Assembly: GCF_013409045.1 (NCBI RefSeq)
Contig: NZ_JACCBT010000001.1
Location: forward strand, 868,001-932,000
DNA length: 64,000 nt
Reading direction: 5' to 3'
DNA from: Actinomadura citrea
Lineage (GTDB): Bacteria; Actinomycetota; Actinomycetes; Streptosporangiales; Streptosporangiaceae
In this document: in pieces, positions 24,161-32,899 of the stretch
How positions within the stretch are numbered: position 1 is the first letter of the stretch
How the letters are laid out: every line of letters starts with the position of its first letter
The notes under the pieces: model-generated
The model's input: only the letters and a program-made list of their open reading frames with translations
Database searches by the model: none
What the model was told of the DNA's origin: nothing
Made by a program: the position numbers and the translations under genes

Positions 24161-25777
24161 ATGGCCCCCCACCCCACGACCCGTGCCTTCGACATCGCCC
24201 GCTGCACGGCCGGGCTGCTCCGGTTCGCGACGCCCGGCGAGATGGACGCGCTGCTCGGCCATCTCCCGAAACGCCGCGTCGAGTACGCGGTGCGCAGCTT
24301 CGGGAGGCCGAACCGGGTCGTCCTCGAGGCGCTGCTGCGGCGCGGCCGGCCCGGTGACCTCGACTTGCTCGTCCAGCACGCGGTGCTCGCGGGCGACCCG
24401 CCGGAGCTGCTGGGGCGGCTGCTCGACCTGGACGACCCCGAGGTCAACGCGACCCTGCTGACCGCCGAGAGCGCGCTCGGGCGCATCCCGCGGAACCTGC
24501 GCCGCCAGCTCGCCCACCAGACCTCCCGGCGGGACGGCGTGACGCCGCTGCCGCTGCCCGCCGAGGTGCGGGAGACCCTGCTGTCCACGCGCGGGCAGGA
24601 GCCCCTCGACCACGCGCTGCTGTACGCGGCCGACCCGGAGCTGGCCGCGGACGCGCTGCTCTACCTGGGCGCGGGCGCCGATCCGCACGGCGCCGTCCTG
24701 GCCTGCCGGACGCTCCTGGAAGCGGACCGGCGGCACGAGATCCGGCAGCTCGTCGAGGAGGGGCGGCTGCCCGCGTTCCGCTGGGGACCGGAGGACTCCG
24801 AGCCCAGCGTGCTGGCGTACGCGCAGGCGGCGCTGGCGAGCGCGGAGGGGGAGCGGCGGCTGCGGGAGCTGTCGGAGCGGGTGCGCCGTCCCGAGTTCCT
24901 CCGCTCGGTCGCCGAGATCGCCGACGTGGACGGCTGCGAGCCGTGGCGCGGGACGCCGCTCGTCCGGACGGTCGTGAACCGCCGCCATCCCTGCGTCCCG
25001 CGCGTGGGCTGGGACGCGGTGCTGGCGGACGAGCCGCGGCGCCGGGCGGCGGAGGGGCCGTTCCCCCTGCGCGCGGCCCGGTTCGTGGCGAGGCGCACCG
25101 ACGCCCCGCTCGACCTGGTCCGGATCGTCGTCGCCGACCACCCGGACGTGGCCGTCCTCCTGCCCGACCCCGCGCCCGAGGTGCTCGCCGACCTCGCCGG
25201 GGCGGGGGCGGGCCCGGACGTGATCGTCAAGGTCGCCGGGAACGGCTTCGCCGCCGGGACGCTGACCGCCGAGTTCGTCACCGCGACCGTTCCGGAGCGG
25301 ACGCTGCGGGTGGTCGCCGAGACGCTGTGGATCCCGGGCCTGCGCGGCACGGCGCAGGTCAGGGCGCGGCTCGGGCTGGACGAGGACGTCGTCCTCACGC
25401 CGCGGTTCGTCGACGAGACCGGCCACGGGCGCACGCGCCGCCTCCGCGAACCCGGCGTGCGCCACCACTGGGACCCCGTGCTCGCCTACGGCGAGAGAGC
25501 GGGACGGTTGTTCGCGGAAGACCGGGAGGTCACCGCCGACGCCGTGCTCGCGGCGGCGCACGTCGACGCCGTGCTCGCCGCGGTGGACGTCGACCCGCTC
25601 CTCGGCGAGGTCGAGGGCATGCCCGACCCGCGGGTGCTGCGCCGCCTCGCCGAGCACGTCGACCGGCATCTCGGCGGGCGGCCCGAAGCGTGGATGGTGG
25701 CGCTGAAGCTGCTGGAGGACGGGTTCGTCGGCACGCTGCCCGAGCTGCTCGCGACCGCCGGAGCCGTCTCCGCCTGA
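24161..25777 (+). CDS. 538-residue protein of unknown function, partner of the VWA protein
   Basis: I do not recognise this protein. It is almost wholly alpha-helical by composition, with repeated Leu/Ala-rich stretches (RGRPGDLDLLVQHAVLAGDP; LLGRLLDLDDPEVNATLLTA) that suggest a HEAT- or armadillo-like scaffold. No signal peptide, membrane segment or catalytic motif is visible. It begins 22 bases after the metallopeptidase/VWA gene and so is probably in the same operon. By position it could be an adaptor or substrate-binding scaffold for the VWA and AAA proteins. Confidence 0.7.
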   Translation: MAPHPTTRAFDIARCTAGLLRFATPGEMDALLGHLPKRRVEYAVRSFGRPNRVVLEALLRRGRPGDLDLLVQHAVLAGDPPELLGRLLDLDDPEVNATLLTAESALGRIPRNLRRQLAHQTSRRDGVTPLPLPAEVRETLLSTRGQEPLDHALLYAADPELAADALLYLGAGADPHGAVLACRTLLEADRRHEIRQLVEEGRLPAFRWGPEDSEPSVLAYAQAALASAEGERRLRELSERVRRPEFLRSVAEIADVDGCEPWRGTPLVRTVVNRRHPCVPRVGWDAVLADEPRRRAAEGPFPLRAARFVARRTDAPLDLVRIVVADHPDVAVLLPDPAPEVLADLAGAGAGPDVIVKVAGNGFAAGTLTAEFVTATVPERTLRVVAETLWIPGLRGTAQVRARLGLDEDVVLTPRFVDETGHGRTRRLREPGVRHHWDPVLAYGERAGRLFAEDREVTADAVLAAAHVDAVLAAVDVDPLLGEVEGMPDPRVLRRLAEHVDRHLGGRPEAWMVALKLLEDGFVGTLPELLATAGAVSA

Positions 25778-25781
25778 GCGG

Positions 25782-27104
25782 TCACCAGTTGACGACCTGG
25801 TAGTCCTTCAGCAGGCAGCCGCTCGGCGGGTCGCCGTCGCGCTCGCCGCTCACGATCGGGTGGTAGATCCGGGCGGCGGCGTCGACGACGTCCAGGGGCG
25901 GGCGGAACCCGGCGGCGGTCCGGCGCGCCCGCGCGGGCTCCGGTTGCTGGTCGGTGAACCAGCCCGGGTCGACGCTGGTGACGTGCACGCCGTGTTCGGC
26001 CAGCTCGGACGCGGCCGTGCGCGTCAGCATGTTCAGCGCCGCCTTCGCCATGTTGGTGTGCGGATGCTCGGCGCCCTTGTACACGCGGTCGAACTGCCCC
26101 TCGACGGCCGAGACGTTCACCACGTACCGCCGCGGATGCCGCGAGAGCTCCAGGAGGGGGCGCAGCCGTCCCAGCAGGACGAACGGCGCCGTCACGTTGA
26201 TGAGCTGCACCTCCAGCAGCTCGACGGGATCGACCTCGTGCACCAGCCGGGTCCAGGAGTTGACCGGGGACGGGTCGGGAAGCAGGCCCGCGACGTCGAC
26301 GGCGCCGGCCCAGAGCGGTACGGGCAGCGGGCCGGGCGCCGCGAGGCCCTCGCCCGCCGGCAGTTCCCCGCCCGGCGGCCCCTCGCCGGCCAGCAGCTCC
26401 GCGTACGACTCCGGCGGATGCCGCAGCGTCTGCGCCGCCAGGTTCACCAGGATGTCGAGCGGCTCGCCCGCCTCGACGAGCCCGTCGCACCACCGGACGA
26501 GGGACGGGACGTCCCGCAGGTCCATGCCGACGACCGTGAGGCGGTCGTGCCAGTCGGCCCGGTCGGCGACCTCGGCGAAGCGGCGGCGCGCGTCGGCGGG
26601 GAACCGGGTCAGGGCGGTCACGGCGGCGCCGTCCCGCAGCAGCTTGAGCACGAGCTCGAACCCGGCCTTGATCCGCCCGCCCGTGACGACCGCGCGGCGT
26701 CCCGCGAGGTCGGCCCGCGCGTGCCGGTGCCGCCGGTGCTCTCGCGCGCACGGCGGGCAGAGGCGGTGGTAGAACGCGTCCGCCTCCCGGAAGTGCGCCT
26801 TGCAGACGTAGCAGGCGCGCAGCCCGCCCGTCACCGTCCCGGACGGGACGGCCTCGCGCGGCGGCTCGGCGGGCGCGCCCTCGACGCGTCCCGCCGCCCC
26901 GGTGGCGGTCGCGGCCAGCATCCGGGCGTCGGCCGCCGCGCGCCGCAGCCGGGCCGCCGCCCGCTCGCGCTCGCGGGTCCGCCGCACGAAGGCTCCGGCC
27001 GCCGCCCGCACCCGCGCCACGTCGGGGTCGCCGTCCGGCGCGTCCGCCAGCTCCGCCAGGACGCGCAGGCAGGTCCGCACATCGTCGTCGCGCATGCGCA
27101 CCAT
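25782..27104 (-). CDS. Zinc-ribbon short-chain dehydrogenase-like protein
   Basis: A 440-residue protein. The first 85 residues are helical; a zinc-ribbon follows (CYVC at about 98 and CPPC about 18 residues later, with neighbouring His). Residues 130-440 are an SDR Rossmann domain. The cofactor loop is GGRIKAG instead of the usual TGxxxGxG. The Ser of the triad is in VNVSAVEGQF, but the YxxxK site reads HPHTNMAKAAL: Lys is kept and Tyr is replaced by Thr. This matches a widespread but uncharacterised SDR group. It is tail-to-tail with the 538-residue gene (four bases apart) and divergent from the AAA gene. Confidence 0.8.
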   Translation of the reverse strand: MVRMRDDDVRTCLRVLAELADAPDGDPDVARVRAAAGAFVRRTRERERAAARLRRAAADARMLAATATGAAGRVEGAPAEPPREAVPSGTVTGGLRACYVCKAHFREADAFYHRLCPPCAREHRRHRHARADLAGRRAVVTGGRIKAGFELVLKLLRDGAAVTALTRFPADARRRFAEVADRADWHDRLTVVGMDLRDVPSLVRWCDGLVEAGEPLDILVNLAAQTLRHPPESYAELLAGEGPPGGELPAGEGLAAPGPLPVPLWAGAVDVAGLLPDPSPVNSWTRLVHEVDPVELLEVQLINVTAPFVLLGRLRPLLELSRHPRRYVVNVSAVEGQFDRVYKGAEHPHTNMAKAALNMLTRTAASELAEHGVHVTSVDPGWFTDQQPEPARARRTAAGFRPPLDVVDAAARIYHPIVSGERDGDPPSGCLLKDYQVVNW

Positions 27105-27240
27105 TTAAGACCCGCGAACTCCTCGTCGTGCATCGAGGCTCTCGCTCTCGCCCTCCGGACGTTCCTCGGCTCCAGGCGGACGGCGGGTCTCGATGTTATT
27201 CGGGTGATCCGGGCATCCCCGGACCGCTGTACTTGGTCGC

Positions 27241-29010
27241 ATGAGCATGCCGGACGGGCCGCGGCTGGCCCGCTTCATCGACACGATGATCGAGCTGGGG
27301 ATCACCGGGCAGGTCTTCGGCGAGCACGGCATCGGCAAGACCTCCACGTTCTTCCACCACGTCCGGCGCCGCGAGGACACCGCGCTCGTCTACGTCCCGG
27401 CCGCGAACCTCACCCCGGACGACCTGCTGGTCAACGCGCCCGTCCGGCAGGACGGGGAGCTGGTGCTGCGGCAGCTCGTCATGCGGCAGCTCAAGCCGGG
27501 CAGGCCGTTCGTGCTGCTCATCGACGACTCGCTCCAGGCGGGCGCGACGATCCAGTCGCAGCTCATGCAGATCGCCTGCAACTGGACGCTCGGCGAGCAC
27601 GACCTGCGCGCGCTCGGCTGCGTCGGGGTGTTCCTGACCGACAACGAGACGCTCGCCGAGACCGCCGCCCTCCGCACGGATCCGGCCGTCCTGGACCGGA
27701 TGGCGACGCTGCGGGTCACCGCCGCCGACACCGCGTGGCGGGCCGCGCTGTCGCGCAGGTTCCGCGGCGTCGACCTCACCGGCGTGTTCCGGGTGTGGGC
27801 GTCGCTGCCCGCCGAGCTCCGCAGGCTGCTGTCGCCGCGCACGCTGGAGCACGTCATCGACTGCGCGCTCGCCGGGTTCCCGCTCGCCTGGGGCCTCCCC
27901 CTCGTGGACGGACGCCGCCTGCCGCTCGTCACCTCGGGCAGGAGGCGGGGAGCCGACCAGGCCCCCGAGATCCTCGGCCGCATCGCCGCCGAGCTGCGGC
28001 GGGCCGGGGCCGACGTCCCCGACCCGGCGCACGTGCCGGACGCCGTCCGCCGGGTCGTCCGCGCGGCGATCGAGCGGCGCTGGGCCGTGCTCGTCCAGGG
28101 ACCGCCCGGCTGCGGCAAGACGGAGGTGGTGAAGGAGGTCGTCCGGGACGAACTCGGCGCGGACCCGCTCTACTTCTCGCTGCCCGTCACCAACGTGGAG
28201 GACCTGTGCGCGCCCGTCCCGACCCTGGACGGAACCCTCGACAACCTTTTGTCGGGTCCGTTCCTGGAGCCCGGTGACAAGGCCATCGTCTGGGACGAGT
28301 ACAACCGGCCCAAGGACAAGGCCACGTTCGCCCGCCTCATGGAGGTCACGCAAGAGTGGACTCTGGCCGGACGGCGCATCAAGGGTCTCCGTGCCCAGAT
28401 CGCCTTGCAGAATCCTCCGTACTACCTGGGCCGCAAGCTGCTCGTGTCACGCAACACCATCGCGCAGGCGTCCCGCTTCACCGTCTCGCTGGAAATCGAG
28501 CCAGATGACATTCCGGCGAACGAATGGCTCATTTCCCGTTACGGTGGAGTGGCCGAGACCGTCCTCGAGTGGTGGAAGAACGACATCGACGACGAGGGAC
28601 GGCAATGGATGACCAAGCGCACCCTGGAGCGCCTCATCCGACTGCACGGCACCGGCCTGCCCATGGACATCGGCAAGATGTACCTGGGCGACGGCGACTA
28701 CGCGCCCGTCCCGCTCACCGCCCTTGAGGCGCGGCTGGCCCGCCGGCAGGTGACCGGCCTGCGCGAACTGGCCGCGGACCTGGACGGCTGGGCGGAACGG
28801 CTCCGCGCGGCCGGGGACGAGGGCTCTGACGCGACGGACATCGTGCACCGCGTCTTCGCCAACGCCGAGCTGTCGCAACTCCGCCACCACGCGGAGGCGG
28901 CCGCCCGGCTCGCGCCGATGCTGCCGCCCAAGTTGAAGGCGACGTACCTGTTCGGAGCCGATCCGGACCGGCAGCGGTTTTGGACCGGCGTCTTCATGGG
29001 AGGTCTCTGA
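27241..29010 (+). CDS. Tandem-domain AAA (MoxR-like) ATPase
   Basis: A 589-residue ATPase with two P-loop domains. Domain 1 has Walker A GEHGIGKTS (27-35) and Walker B VLLIDD (91-96); domain 2 has Walker A GPPGCGKT (287-294) and Walker B IVWDE (349-353), followed by a helical C-terminal region. MoxR proteins normally have one AAA module of 300-350 residues, so this is a duplicated form. MoxR ATPases work with VWA proteins as chaperone pairs; the metallopeptidase-VWA gene at 22.8 kb is the obvious partner. ATG 27241 or 27247; a possible -10 TGTACT lies just ahead, so the mRNA may be leaderless. Confidence 0.82.
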   Translation: MSMPDGPRLARFIDTMIELGITGQVFGEHGIGKTSTFFHHVRRREDTALVYVPAANLTPDDLLVNAPVRQDGELVLRQLVMRQLKPGRPFVLLIDDSLQAGATIQSQLMQIACNWTLGEHDLRALGCVGVFLTDNETLAETAALRTDPAVLDRMATLRVTAADTAWRAALSRRFRGVDLTGVFRVWASLPAELRRLLSPRTLEHVIDCALAGFPLAWGLPLVDGRRLPLVTSGRRRGADQAPEILGRIAAELRRAGADVPDPAHVPDAVRRVVRAAIERRWAVLVQGPPGCGKTEVVKEVVRDELGADPLYFSLPVTNVEDLCAPVPTLDGTLDNLLSGPFLEPGDKAIVWDEYNRPKDKATFARLMEVTQEWTLAGRRIKGLRAQIALQNPPYYLGRKLLVSRNTIAQASRFTVSLEIEPDDIPANEWLISRYGGVAETVLEWWKNDIDDEGRQWMTKRTLERLIRLHGTGLPMDIGKMYLGDGDYAPVPLTALEARLARRQVTGLRELAADLDGWAERLRAAGDEGSDATDIVHRVFANAELSQLRHHAEAAARLAPMLPPKLKATYLFGADPDRQRFWTGVFMGGL

Positions 29011-29164
29011 GGGGGGAGATAGATCGGCAAACGTCCTCGCCACGGTCTGACTTGGCTAGAATCCGTCCGTCAGACGAGGCTTCCGCCGAGAGTGCGCATC
29101 TTTGTCGCGATCTGTTCCCCGCGAGGAAGCCCTTGCTCGTCGTCTCGCCCTAAGGAGCCCGTGC

Positions 29165-30274
29165 ATGCCCGTGGAATCGGAAAGGCCCGTCCCCGCGGCG
29201 AGTCCCGTGATCGGGGAGGCGGAGATCGAGGCGGCCGTCCGCGTGCTCCGCAGCGGGCGGGTCGTGCAGGGCCCCGAGGTCGCCGCGTTCGAGGAGGAGT
29301 TCTCCGCGCTGGTGGCGGGCCGCCACTGCGTCGCGGTCAACTCCGGGACCTCGGCCCTGCACCTGAGCCTGATGGCCCTCGGCGTCGGCCCCGGCGACGA
29401 GGTGATCGTCCCCTCGTTCACGTTCGCGGCCACGGCCAACGTCGTCCGCCTCGTCGGCGCCGAGCCGGTCTTCGTCGACATCGAGGCCGGCTCGTTCTGC
29501 GTCGACCCGGACGCCGTCGCCGCGGCGGTCGGCCCCCGCACCGCCGCCATCATGCCGGTGCACCTGTACGGGCACCCGGCGGCGATGGACCGCGTCGGCG
29601 CCATCGCGGAGCGGCACGGCCTCGCCGTCGTCGAGGACGCCTGCCAGGCGCACGGCGCCTCCCACGGCGGCACCCCGGTGGGCGCCCTCGGCACGATCGG
29701 CTGCTTCAGCTTCTACCCGACCAAGAACATGCACGCCCTCGAAGGCGGCATGATCACCACCGCCGACGCGGAGACCGCCCGGACGCTGCGGCTGCTGCGC
29801 AACCAGGGCATGGAGCAGCGCTACGCCAACGAGATCGTCGGCGCCAACGTGCGGCTCACCGACGTCGCCGCGGCCATCGGCCGCGTGCAGCTGGGGCGGC
29901 TGCCCGGCTGGACCGAGCGCCGCATCGCCAACGCCCGGTTCCTGGACGCCAAGATCACCGGCGCCGCGGTGCCGCCGGTCGCGCCCGGCGTGCGGCACGT
30001 CTACCACCAGTACACCGTCCGCGTCACCGGCGACCGGGACGCCTTCCAGGGGCGCCTTGAGGAGCGGAAGGTCGGCAGCGCCGTCTACTACCCGACGCCC
30101 GTCCACCGGCTCAGGCCGTTCCTGAAGGACGGCGCCCCCGACCCGCGCTGGGACCTGCCCGAGACCGAGCGCGCGGCGGCCGAGGTGCTGTCGCTGCCGG
30201 TGCACCCGTCCCTCGCCGACGACGAGCTGGCGCGCGTGGCCGACGCGGTCAACGCCGCCGGGGCGGCGTCGTGA
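29165..30274 (+). CDS. DegT/DnrJ/EryC1/StrS sugar aminotransferase (WbpE-like)
   Basis: A 369-residue PLP-dependent aminotransferase that transfers an amino group from glutamate to a keto-sugar nucleotide. Family marks are NSGTSALHLSLMALGVGPGD, the EDACQAHGA segment and the Schiff-base lysine Lys187 in YPTKNMHALEGG. With the next gene (Gfo/Idh/MocA) and the downstream UDP-sugar dehydrogenase it matches the WbpB-WbpE-WbpA set that makes 3-amino uronic acids from UDP-GlcNAc. Start ATG 29165 has AAGGAG seven bases upstream. It is the first gene of a 10.5-kb glycopolymer operon. Confidence 0.9.
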   Translation: MPVESERPVPAASPVIGEAEIEAAVRVLRSGRVVQGPEVAAFEEEFSALVAGRHCVAVNSGTSALHLSLMALGVGPGDEVIVPSFTFAATANVVRLVGAEPVFVDIEAGSFCVDPDAVAAAVGPRTAAIMPVHLYGHPAAMDRVGAIAERHGLAVVEDACQAHGASHGGTPVGALGTIGCFSFYPTKNMHALEGGMITTADAETARTLRLLRNQGMEQRYANEIVGANVRLTDVAAAIGRVQLGRLPGWTERRIANARFLDAKITGAAVPPVAPGVRHVYHQYTVRVTGDRDAFQGRLEERKVGSAVYYPTPVHRLRPFLKDGAPDPRWDLPETERAAAEVLSLPVHPSLADDELARVADAVNAAGAAS

Positions 30275-31302
30275 CCGCGCCGCTGCGGGTGGGCCTGATC
30301 GGGCTCGGCGTGATGGGGCGCAACCACGCCCGGGTCCTGTCCGGGCTGGACGGCGTCGACCTCGTCGGGATCGTCGACCCGGCCGGGCGGCCCGAGGGCG
30401 CCCCGCACGGGGTGCCGCTGGTGCCGTCCCTCCAGCAGCTGCTGGACGCCCGCATCGACTACGCGGTGGTCGCCTGCCCGACGGCGCTGCACGAGGAGAT
30501 CGGGCTCGCGCTCGCCGAGGGCGGCGTGGGCGCGCTGATCGAGAAGCCGCTCGCCGAGTCGGTGGAGGCCGCCGAACGGCTGGTGACGGCGTTCGAGTCG
30601 CGCGGGCTCGTGGCCGGGGTCGGCCACATCGAGCGCTACAACCCGGCGCTGCAGAGCATGCGGTCCCGCCTTGAGGCGGGCGAGCTGGGCGAGGTGTTCC
30701 AGGTCGTCACGCGCCGCCAGGGCCCGTTCCCGCACCGGATCGCCGACGTCGGCGTCGTCAAGGACCTCGCGACCCACGACATCGACCTGACCGGGTGGGT
30801 CACCGGCCAGGACTACGTGTCGATCTCCGCGCACACCGTGGCGCGCAGCGGCCGGCCGCACGAGGACATGGTCGCCGCCGTCGGGCGCCTGACCGACGGC
30901 TCCATGGTCAACCACCTGGTGAACTGGCTGAGCCCGCTCAAGGAGCGCACCACCGTGGTCACCGGCGAGCGCGGCTGCTTCATCGCCGACACGCTCACCG
31001 CCGACCTCACCTTCTACGCCAACGGCGAGATGAACACCGAGTGGGAGGCGCTGCGCGCGTTCCGCGGCGTCTCCGAGGGCGACATGATCCGGTACGCGAT
31101 CCCCAAGCGCGAGCCGCTGCTGGTCGAGCACGAGCGCTTCCGCGACGCGGTCCTCGCCGGGCCCGGCGGGTCGGCCCCGGGCGACGTCGTCACCCTGCGG
31201 CAGGGCCTGCGGACGGTCGAGGTGTCGGCCGCCGTCCTGAAGTCCGCCCGCCTCGGCGAGACCGTCACGCTACAGCTCGCGGAGGTGCTGGATGGCGTCT
31301 GA
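30271..31302 (+). CDS. Gfo/Idh/MocA sugar-nucleotide 3-oxidoreductase (WbpB-like)
   Basis: A 343-residue NAD-dependent oxidoreductase. The Rossmann loop is GLIGLGVMGRNHARVL; the catalytic lysine is in EKPLAES, and the second domain includes GVVKDLATHDIDLTGW. In Wbp-type pathways this enzyme oxidises C3 of UDP-GlcNAcA to give the substrate of the aminotransferase. GTGA overlap with the aminotransferase shows the two are translated together. Confidence 0.88.
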   Translation: MTAPLRVGLIGLGVMGRNHARVLSGLDGVDLVGIVDPAGRPEGAPHGVPLVPSLQQLLDARIDYAVVACPTALHEEIGLALAEGGVGALIEKPLAESVEAAERLVTAFESRGLVAGVGHIERYNPALQSMRSRLEAGELGEVFQVVTRRQGPFPHRIADVGVVKDLATHDIDLTGWVTGQDYVSISAHTVARSGRPHEDMVAAVGRLTDGSMVNHLVNWLSPLKERTTVVTGERGCFIADTLTADLTFYANGEMNTEWEALRAFRGVSEGDMIRYAIPKREPLLVEHERFRDAVLAGPGGSAPGDVVTLRQGLRTVEVSAAVLKSARLGETVTLQLAEVLDGV

Positions 31303-32896
31303 CCGAGATGCCGGAGTCCCCGACGTCACCGTCGTGGTCGCGGTCTACAACACGATGCCGTACCTGACCGACTGCCTGAACTCGCTGGTCGGGCAGAGCA
31401 TCGGCCCGGACCGCATGGAGGTCGTCGCGGTCGACGACGGCTCCACCGACGGCAGCGGCGCCGAGCTGGACCGGTTCGCCGCGGAGCACCCCGACGTCAT
31501 CACCGTCCTGCGCCAGGCGAACTCCGGCGGCCCGGCGGCCCCCAGCAACCGGGCGCTGGACGTCGCGACCGGACGCTACGTCTACTTCGTCGGCGCCGAC
31601 GACCACCTCGGCCCCGAGGCGCTGGAGCGCATGGTCACGGCGGCCGACGAATGGGGCTCCGACGTCCTCGTCGGGAAGATGGAGGGCGTCAACGGGCGGG
31701 CCGTCCGGCGTCCCGAGCTGTTCGCCGAGAACCGCCCCGAGATCGACCTGTACGACTCGGTGCTGCCGTGGGTGCTGTCGAACTGCAAGCTGTTCCGACG
31801 CGAGCTGGTGGAGCGGCACAAGCTGCGGTTCCACGAGCACATGCGGATCGGCAGCGACCAGCCGTTCACCCTGGAGGCGTGCGTGCGCGCCCGGCGGATC
31901 TCCGTCCTCGCCGACTACACCTGCTACTACGCGGTGCTGCGCGACGACGGCGGCAACATCACGCAGGGCGCCGTCGACGTCCACACCCGGCTCGAATGCG
32001 CGGAGAGCCTCTTCGGTGTCGTCGCCGACCTGATCGAACCCGGCCCGAAGCGGGACGCGATCCTCAGGCGGCACACCCGCTGGGAGCTGACGATGCCGAC
32101 GCGGGAGGGGTTCCTCGAACTCGACCGCGCGACGCAGGAGGACGTCTGCGCCCGCGTCGGAACGCTCGTCGAGCGGTACGTGACCGACGAGGTCCTCTTC
32201 ACGCTGCCCATCGTCCGCCGCGCCCGGCTCCGGCTGGCGCAGCTCGGCGAGGTCGACCTGCTGTGCGAGGCGATCCGGGACGGGGTCGCCGAGCGCTCCT
32301 ACCTGATCGCGCTCAAGGACGGCCGTACCTACCTCGCCTACCAGGGCTTCGAGGACCCCCGCCCGGAGCTGGCGGACGACCTGTTCGAGATCACCAAGGG
32401 GATGCGCAAGCGGCTGTCCCAGGAGGCCCGGACGGTCGCCGTGCGGCCCGACCGCGACACCGTGGAGATCACCGTCCGGACCCCGCTCACCGGTCCCGAG
32501 GCCGGCGACCCCGCGACCGTCCGGCTCGCGCTCGCCCCCCGCGGCGGCGGCGAGACCCTCGACCTCGACGAGCACACGACCCGTGAGGCGCGCGAGGACG
32601 GCCTGCACGTCACCGCCCGGATCCCGGCGGCGCTCACGGCGGCGTCCGGCGAGCACCGGCACGCGCTGCGGCTCATCGTCCGGGCGGCCGGGGAGACGCA
32701 CGACATCACCGTGCCGGTGGGGGCGTCCGTGGTGCCCGGCCCGCGCGGCGAGCTCTTCTGGCACCGGGCCAGGCCCTACCGGCTGGCGGTGGCCGGCGAC
32801 GACCGGCACGGCACGATGATCGAGACACGTCCGGTACGTCCGGCCCAGGCCGTCGCCCAGCGGGTCCGGCGCGTGACGTCCCTTGGAGGTAGGTAG
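31292..32896 (+). CDS. GT2 glycosyltransferase, TarS-like
   Basis: A 534-residue enzyme with a GT-A catalytic domain (about 1-310) and a beta-rich C-terminal region (about 380-520). Motifs are VAVYNTMPYLTDCLNSL, EVVAVDDGSTDG, ANSGGPAAPSNRAL and the DxD-like GADDHL. This architecture, a GT2 domain followed by immunoglobulin-like domains, is that of TarS/TarP enzymes that add sugars to ribitol-phosphate teichoic acid. It is a clear paralogue of the GT2 gene on the opposite operon (40.4-42.4 kb). It overlaps the preceding gene by 11 bases. No signal or membrane helix, so it acts inside the cell. Confidence 0.85.
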   Translation: MASDRDAGVPDVTVVVAVYNTMPYLTDCLNSLVGQSIGPDRMEVVAVDDGSTDGSGAELDRFAAEHPDVITVLRQANSGGPAAPSNRALDVATGRYVYFVGADDHLGPEALERMVTAADEWGSDVLVGKMEGVNGRAVRRPELFAENRPEIDLYDSVLPWVLSNCKLFRRELVERHKLRFHEHMRIGSDQPFTLEACVRARRISVLADYTCYYAVLRDDGGNITQGAVDVHTRLECAESLFGVVADLIEPGPKRDAILRRHTRWELTMPTREGFLELDRATQEDVCARVGTLVERYVTDEVLFTLPIVRRARLRLAQLGEVDLLCEAIRDGVAERSYLIALKDGRTYLAYQGFEDPRPELADDLFEITKGMRKRLSQEARTVAVRPDRDTVEITVRTPLTGPEAGDPATVRLALAPRGGGETLDLDEHTTREAREDGLHVTARIPAALTAASGEHRHALRLIVRAAGETHDITVPVGASVVPGPRGELFWHRARPYRLAVAGDDRHGTMIETRPVRPAQAVAQRVRRVTSLGGR

Positions 32897-32899
32897 CAC

